64,000 nucleotides of DNA from Euptelea pleiosperma (taxonomy: Eukaryota; Streptophyta; Magnoliopsida; Ranunculales; Eupteleaceae): contig CM068553.1 in NCBI GenBank assembly GCA_035048495.1, forward strand, positions 22,445,190-22,509,189, in the 5' to 3' direction. This document shows, one piece after another, positions 57,828 through 64,000 of the stretch. The position numbers were made by a program, and so were the translations under genes. The notes beneath the pieces are model-generated. The model saw only the letters and a program-made list of their open reading frames with translations. It was not told the DNA's origin and did no database searches. Numbering within the stretch: position 1 is the first letter of the stretch; each line of letters starts with the position of its first letter.

Positions 57828-60366
57828 TGAAAGTAGGTTTTTTCTGTGTCGTTGGTTACGAAAACCCTAGAATCAACAAGATTTGTAATTTATCCGAGAT
57901 TTCCTACAAAATTCAGAGATTCTAGCATAGGGATTCGTGTCGGATGTCGATCCGCACTCGGGATTAGGAAACGTGCAGTAAAGAACATAAAATGATTCTA
58001 ATCATGATTTTTGATTTTTTTGGAGATCGAAAAGTAACTCTAATCACTTAAATAAATAACAACAAAATTAAACTAAAAATAAATGCATAAACAACACTAT
58101 ACTTTATTCATAAACTGTATGAAAAGATCCTTACAGGAATTTAATTTAAACTAAACAAAAACTAGACTAAAAAGCATTGAGGATAGAACTAGAGAAAGAA
58201 ATTGAGAGGGTTCTAGAGAGAGAGATAGTAAGGTATAGAAAGAGAGAGAGAGAAAATCATGAATGTCTAGAGAGAGAAAGATCAAAGAGAGAAACTAGAG
58301 AGGGAAAATAGGGAGAAAATGAGTGCAGATGAGGGGTTCTTACCACTGATTTTACCAAGGAAGGTTTAATGGCCATGGAATGGATCTTGGGCATTGTGGA
58401 GGATCTCCCTTACCGGTTCAAGGTCGCACCAGGTAGGGATGGTCTACCCTTCTCTTCCCTCTTCTTCTATCCTCTTCTTTCTTCATTCCATTGCCTTTTT
58501 TTTTTTTGTTTTTTTTTATTCTTTTCGGAATTGAATGAAAGAAGAGGGCGCTAGAGAGAGGAAACCAAAACCATTAGATGCCCAACTTTAAGTTGCAGGT
58601 TTGGGCTCCGAGAGGCACACCAACAGGTGACTGTTGCTGCCGTTTGGAGATGAAGGAAGTGCTGCTGTTGGTGCACCTCGTAGTGTTAATAGAGGCGGTA
58701 CAGCAAGTAGAGAAGAACCTTGCTGGTTTGGCCAGCAAGGGGAGGAGCTAATGGAGGATGGCAACGTGGTTGAGGGTGCGTTGAGAGGAGGGCGGACCTA
58801 CTGGAGTTGCAAGTCCAGCTAGCGGTTCCGGCAGCTGGCGCACAAGGGCAGCAAGTTGCTGGCGTTAGGGGTGTGGTGGCTGCAAATAGCAGCGTGGTGG
58901 AGGCATACCAGTCCGGCAGTGCTAATGGAGAGGGTGGCAGTTCAGTCAAGGGAGAGATTGGAAGGAGGAGCTTTGAGACCGCTGGTTCCTCCGCCCAACA
59001 AGGGAGAAGACGTCGGAGGCTAGAGGTTGCAGGTTTCGCCGGAGTTGCGACCTGCAACTCCGGTGATCTTTTTTTCTTTTTTTTTTTTTCTGTTTTGACG
59101 GGAAGAGAGATGAGGACGAGATTGAGAGAAAGAGAAGGAGAGAGGGGCGGTAAGAGAATGGGTAGTGCAGGAGGCGGATCTGCAACTCAGACTTGCAGGT
59201 TTTGAAAACAGTAAGAAAGTGTTGTTGGCCGGAGTTGCAGGCTGCAACTCCGGTGATATGGTTGAAGATGAAGACGGTGAAGATTGAGAAGAGAAAAATA
59301 GAGGAAAACGGTCTAAAACCGAGGGGAAGAAGGGGCAAACGAGTTGGGGGAGAGAATGGAGCAATCAGGAGGGGGATTAGGGTTCAAACGAACCCTTCTC
59401 CTTCCTCTTATAAAGTAAAAGTCTACTTTCCTTTGGGGAATGTCCCCATTTAGTGGACCCCCCATTTTTTAAAATTTAATTAAAATTATTTGGAAATTCA
59501 CGGGGTCTACTAACTGGTCGGACAGTGGGTCGATGATGATGGGCCCGGCTACTGGCCCACATGGATTGATGATGTTCATCGTCTCACAAGATGATGTGAC
59601 AGACAGTCTGATGGCGATCGGATGGATGGTGACTTGATTGGGACCCAGATTGGTAGATCGACGAATCTAGAGAGATCCAACAGTCCGATGGAAGATCCAA
59701 CGGTCAGAAAGCTAAAAGAGATGAGATAGAGCCGATGGGCAGGAGTTCTGGGGTTAAGTCAGTAGATTCGAGGACCGAGAGATGAAGAGAGAAAGAGAAT
59801 AAGGAGAGATGAGAGAGAAAATATCAAAAAATGGAGATAAAAGTATTGACAGAGGGTCTGGAACCCTGGTCTTCACTGTGACCATCCTCACGCTTCTCCA
59901 GTAGAGTAGACTATCATTCTTTGCTGACTCATGTGGCTTTAAACGCTTTGGTCCGTCTCTTGGTCATTGGCTCTCCTGCTCTTTTCGTTCTTTGGGCTGG
60001 CTTTTTGGTCCTCTTATTCAGCTCATATTTGGCCAATATCTTCTAGTTATAGCATGTGAGCTCTTTAAGCTTTGATAATGGGCTTTCCTGATCGATGTGG
60101 GCTAGCAAGTCTCGAGAATTGTCCCATCGGGGTTTCCTGCGATAGAAGAAGCGCGTAATGAGACTCTATCAGAATGACTACATATCTAGACTTTCGAAAA
60201 TGTGTTTAATGCATGCAAATATACCATTTCGTCCAGAAAAGTGTATTCTACGCAACACAAGAGACTCTTACATAGAAAAGTAGATAAATAGAGTATTTTA
60301 ACGTAGGAGAATGCAATAACGCTAAAAGGATAATTGCTTAAAATAAGCACTTTTGAGCGAATATCA
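57828..60366 (-). repeat. Element C 5' LTR (2539 bp)
   Basis: Plus-strand ends TGAAAGTAGG and GAATATCA. It lacks the ~100-bp T/A segment present in the other C LTR (junction near 59410) and keeps a ~230-bp stretch (59850-60077) that the other has lost. Confidence 0.94.
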
Positions 60367-60371
60367 GTCAT

Positions 60372-60958
60372 GGTGAGAGAAAAATAGATAGATAAAGAGA
60401 GAAATAGGAGAGAGGTGAGAGAAAAATACAAAAATAAAAGCATTGGAGGGTCTTGAACCCTGGTCTCTTTATTCTCTCTCGTCCGCTCTACCAATAAGTC
60501 CAACTTATCTTTTGATGTCAATTGGTGTGGCCTTTAACACCTAAGTCCTTCTCTTGGTCTCCAGCTATTCTCTCTCTTAGTCCTTGTTCCGGCTCTACGA
60601 TCCTTTAGCTTTGCCCATATATGTCTTCTATCTTTTTATCCTAGCCTGTTGGCTCTTTAAGCTTTGATAGAAGTCTTCTGTGGTTGATCGTGGGTCCGCC
60701 AGTCCTCGAGAATCGCCCAATAGGGTCTCCTACAAGTGAAAAAGCGCGTAATGAGATTCAACTAAAACGGCTTGATACTGGATTATCCGAAATGCGTATA
60801 TTTCATACAAATAGTCGATTTTCATCTAAAGAATGTATTCTACAGAATGGAAGAAACTCTTATATAGAAAAGTCGACAAAAAGACAAGTTTTACGTAAGA
60901 GAATGCGACATCGCTATAAGGATAATGGCTTAAAATAAGCACTTTTGAGCGAATATCA
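60372..60958 (-). repeat. Solo LTR D, second part
   Basis: Continues D after element C, with diverged versions of the ACGT-box region (around 60850-60910), and ends GAATATCA before GTGGC (60959-60963). Confidence 0.88.
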
Positions 60959-60963
60959 GTGGC

Positions 60964-61903
60964 GTTGGCGCTTTGGAAGTGCAATCCAAAACCAACAACG
61001 GTTTGAGAGGAGATGCACCCAAGAGCGGTTGCAACCCGGACTAGTCCGTTGAGAGGAGCCCACGGTTGTGGAACTTGTAGGTGAAGAGCATCGGTGAAGT
61101 GGGTGAGGCGCACCAATCTAAGGAAGAAAGCTTTGGCTTCCTCCTTCTCTTCTTCTATTTTCATTCTAGTTTTTCTTTTTTTTTATGTTTTCTTTTCGGA
61201 GAAGGACGTGGTGCACCTGTGAGTGAGTTGCATGACCTGCACTCACTAGAAGAAGAGGAGGGGCAGTCAGTGGAGATGGAGATGGAGAAAGAGGTGAGGG
61301 TGGTGACGGCTTGAGAGAGAGAGAGAGTTCTTTTCAAAACGTGGAAGGAAAGGATGCCCTCAATGGAAACCATGGGTTTCTATTTATTAGAGACCCATGA
61401 TCTCTAAAATTTATTCTTCCATCTTTCCTCTCTTTTTGCAAGAGGTCTTGGCCTCTTTAATTCCTTTCTTTTTAAAAAAAAAATATAGAATTCTCTCTTA
61501 AAAATTGATTTATTGCATCTTTTTGAAAATATTTCTTTAAAACCAAGGTGTCATTTTGGAAAAAAGATATTTTCTTTGAAAGCATTTAATTTTTCAAACT
61601 CTCCAATATTTTTCATTTTCCATTTTTGTAAGAAGAAATCTCTCTTTAACATGGGCCATCGGATGTGATTGGATAACGATCAAATGGGAAGCGGATGATC
61701 AGACGATTGAGATGATAGGCCACAAAGGGCCATCGGACGAAATGATAGTGAGAGGAGAGAGGATTGGATGGTTAAGATTGAGAAGCAAGAGAGAATTAAG
61801 GTTTAGAGAGAGGAGAGAGAAAATATAGATAATTAGGAGAAAAATAAAAGCAAAGGGTTTTAAACCATGCTCTTTGACTTGGTCTTCTACAAACTTCATC
61901 AAC
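60964..61903 (-). repeat. LTR F, third segment
   Basis: Follows the right duplication of D. It shows the same order as other reversed LTRs: a GTTGCA-containing segment, 'aaccatgggtttc' block, GA-rich segment and the 'gggttttaaacc' block matching 'gggtcttgaaccc' elsewhere. It is cut at 61903 by LTR E; the final ~300 bp of F should lie beyond the window. Confidence 0.75.
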
Positions 61904-64000
61904 TGATATTCGCTCAAAAGTGCTTATTTTAAGCAATTATCCTTTTAGCATTATCGCACTCTCTTACGTAAAACTGCTCTAATTATCCACTTTTCTACGT
62001 AAGAGTCTATCTCATTGCGTAGAACACACTTTTCTGGACGAAATGGTATATTTGCATGCATTAAACACATTTTTAGAAGTTTAGATATTAAGCCGTTCTG
62101 ATTAAGCCTTATTACGCGCTTCTTCTGTCGCAGGAAACCCTGATTGGATGATTCTCGAGACTAGTGGGCCCACATGGATCATGAAAGCCCATTATCAAAG
62201 CTTAAAGAGTCCACAGGCTATGTCTAGAAGATATGAGCCTATTATGGACTGAACAAGGGGATCGAAGAGCTGGCCCAAGGAACCACGAGAGCGGGAGAGC
62301 TGATAACCAAGAGAAGGACCAAAGCATTTAAAGCCACATCAAATGATGGCCTGCTCTACTGGCAAAGCTCAAGTGAAGAACAATGGAAAACCAGGGTTCA
62401 TGACCCTCTGCCAATACTTTTTATGATATTTTCTCTCTCATCTCTCCTTATTCTCTCTCTCTTCATTTCTCGGTCCTCGAATCTATTGACTTAACCCTAG
62501 AACTCCTGCTCATTGGCTCTGTCGCATCTCCCTTAGCTTTCTGACCGTTGGATCTTCCATCGGGCCGTTGGATCTCTATAGATCGCCATCTGATCTATCA
62601 ATTCTATGCATCCGACCATCCGATCGTGCTACCGATCAGTCGATCATCCATCCTATCAACCACCCAATCTCCATTGTAAACTATCAGTCCCTAGGGCAGG
62701 TTTGATTGTAGAGAAATGCCTCAGATGATTGATTGTGGCTGAGAGCGTAGAGCTCGATTTCCGAAGAAAGGAAAATACATTTTTCCTTGATGGGTATTTC
62801 AAGGGGAAAATGCATTTTTCTCCCTTGGCAACCAAACGCACCCTAACCCACATCCATCGAGCCCAGTGGCCCACTATCCTTCTCACCTACCTTCTGGCCC
62901 ATGGCCGATGCACTTTGGGCCCACGATTTTTAGCGTTCCCATCGGCCAGTGATCAATCAACCTCATGGCCAAATAGCCCACGAGCCCAAGCCCGTAACCC
63001 ACTTATCATTTATCCAAAAAAAAAAGAAAATAAAAATAAAAATAAAAAATAAAAAAATAAAAAAAATAAAAAAAAATCCTTTTTTAGAAACCGTGGATTT
63101 CTAAGAGAGAAACCCACGGTTTCTCCCTTAAAGGAGGAACCCCTAGAAACCCTAGGGAGCTCTTCTTTTTCTTCCTTCCTCTCTTTCTTTCGGCTCTCCT
63201 TCGGTCTCCTCGCCGTGGTCTTCTCCGGCGAGCTGGTGGAGTTCGCCTTCTTCTTCTTCTTCTTCTTCTTCTTCTTCTTCTTCTCTTTCTTCTTCTTCTC
63301 CTTCTTCTTCTTCTTCTTCTTCTTCTCCTCTTCCTCCTCCTCTTCTTCTTCTTCGTTTTCTTTTTCTGTTGCCGGAGTTGCTGGTCTGCAACTCCGGCCG
63401 GCGAACCGAGCGCCACCACCGTCCTCACCACAGCGAGCTGGTGAGGGTCCTCCCCCTCTCCTCATATTCTTCTTCTTCCTCTTCGTTTTCTTTTTTTTTC
63501 TCTTCGTCTTCTGCTGCATCTTCTTCTTCGTCTTCTTAGCTCGCCGGAGTTGCAGACAGCAACTCCGGTCGTCGTCTCCACCGCCAGCACGTTTTTCGTC
63601 CCCCTCTCCTCCTATCCTTCTTCTTCCTCTTCGTTTTCTTCTTCTTCCTCTTCGTTTTCCTCTTCTTCTTATCCTCAGTCTTCTTCTTCTTCTTCTCTTT
63701 TAATTCCACCGGAGTTGCAGGTGCAACTCCGGTCGTCTTCTACGGCGAGAAGCTCGCCGGAAACCTCCGTTACAGCTGTTATACCCTGCTGCACCTAGTA
63801 CCATTCCAACAGACGGCACCCAAGCTACCATTTACCGCTTCGCCCTCGCCTCTCTCACCAAAAACAGAAAAAGAAATAAAAAAAAGAGGGAAAGAACGGT
63901 GGGTTCCATCCCCTCCTTGCACCGTCCAACGCCAGCAACAACAGTCAGCGCCTCTTTCTACTTTCATCACCGCCTGCACTTGTGGGCAGCACCACTGCCT
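61904..64000 (+). repeat. LTR E, A-type Athila-like LTR, cut by window end
   Basis: Starts TGATATTCGC after TCAAC (candidate duplication) and follows the A-type LTR closely to the window end. Differences include a replaced stretch near 62945-63000 and extra hairpin/CTT modules around 63400-63600. It is either the 5' LTR of another element or a solo LTR. Confidence 0.9.
63544..63568. repeat. CCGGAGTTGC/GCAACTCCGG hairpin in LTR E (extra copy)
   Basis: Flanked by further hairpins at 63372-63397 and 63709-63732. LTR E has three in this segment, whereas the A LTR has two. Confidence 0.85.

Larger units (their letters stand above)
46102..60366 (-). mobile_element. Element C: Athila-like retrotransposon with full gag-pol (inactive)
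   Basis: 14.3 kb, flanked by GTCAT (46097-46101, 60367-60371). LTRs are at 46102-48507 and 57828-60366. Read on the minus strand it has a primer site, a 1.7-kb leader, gag, protease, RT, RNase H, integrase, a 1.9-kb 3' region and a polypurine tract. RT and integrase motifs, the Asp-tRNA-like primer site and PPT place it in the Athila branch of Ty3/gypsy. Six nonsense codons and two frameshifts interrupt gag-pol. No env-like frame follows integrase. Confidence 0.95.

Noticed and set aside
63010..63519. Open frames rich in Lys, Glu or Arg in LTR E
   Set aside because: Low-complexity translation of GAA/CTT tracts in several frames at once.

Overview
This is a gene-poor, repeat-saturated stretch of a higher-plant (angiosperm) nuclear genome. 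Every recognisable protein belongs to an LTR retrotransposon lineage typical of plants: Sirevirus-like Ty1/copia, a Galadriel-like chromovirus (Ty3/gypsy) and Athila-like Ty3/gypsy. I see no convincing host gene, rRNA, tRNA or CRISPR array. I cannot name the species.

Left block (about 1.5-17.7 kb). A defective Sirevirus-like copia element lies on the minus strand. It has lost the integrase core and most of reverse transcriptase but keeps gag, zinc knuckle, protease, RNase H and an env-like gene. A chromovirus (4475-12965, plus strand, 507-bp LTRs, tRNA-iMet primer site, gag-pol ending in a chromodomain) is inserted in the env-like gene. The chromovirus 5' LTR is itself interrupted by a 2.8-kb Athila-like solo LTR (4553-7354, duplication GTGCC).

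Middle (17.7-21.5 kb). AT-rich DNA with no gene recognised, a 144-bp direct repeat and a possible 490-bp solo LTR.

Right block (21.5-64 kb). A nest of Athila-like elements with unusually long LTRs (1.6-3.2 kb). The host layer is one LTR on the minus strand (F: 21520-22088, 44640-45076, 60964-61903). It was hit by element A (22089-44634, duplication GATCA), by a solo LTR D (45077-60958, duplication GTGGC) and by LTR E (61904 to beyond the window). Element B (30802-41495, duplication ATATT) sits 7 bp inside the 3' LTR of A. Element C (46102-60366, duplication GTCAT, minus strand) sits inside a minisatellite of D. C carries the whole Athila gag-pol, inactivated by six nonsense codons and two frameshifts.

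How the parts relate. A and B share almost the same primer site, leader and 3' region as C but have no capsid, protease, RT or integrase. Instead they carry one long open frame (588 codons in A, about 607 in B with one stop) that is far more diverged from C than the flanking cis regions are. They look like a non-autonomous family mobilised by a C-like partner, with a retained, rearranged gag-derived protein. The LTRs also carry a recurrent hairpin with arms CCGGAGTTGCA / TGCAACTCCGG, conserved splice-donor-like sites and CTT/GAA tracts. These are the least explained signals in the window. Nonsense codons in the decayed elements can nearly all be read as C-to-T (or G-to-A) changes, as expected from long-term cytosine methylation.
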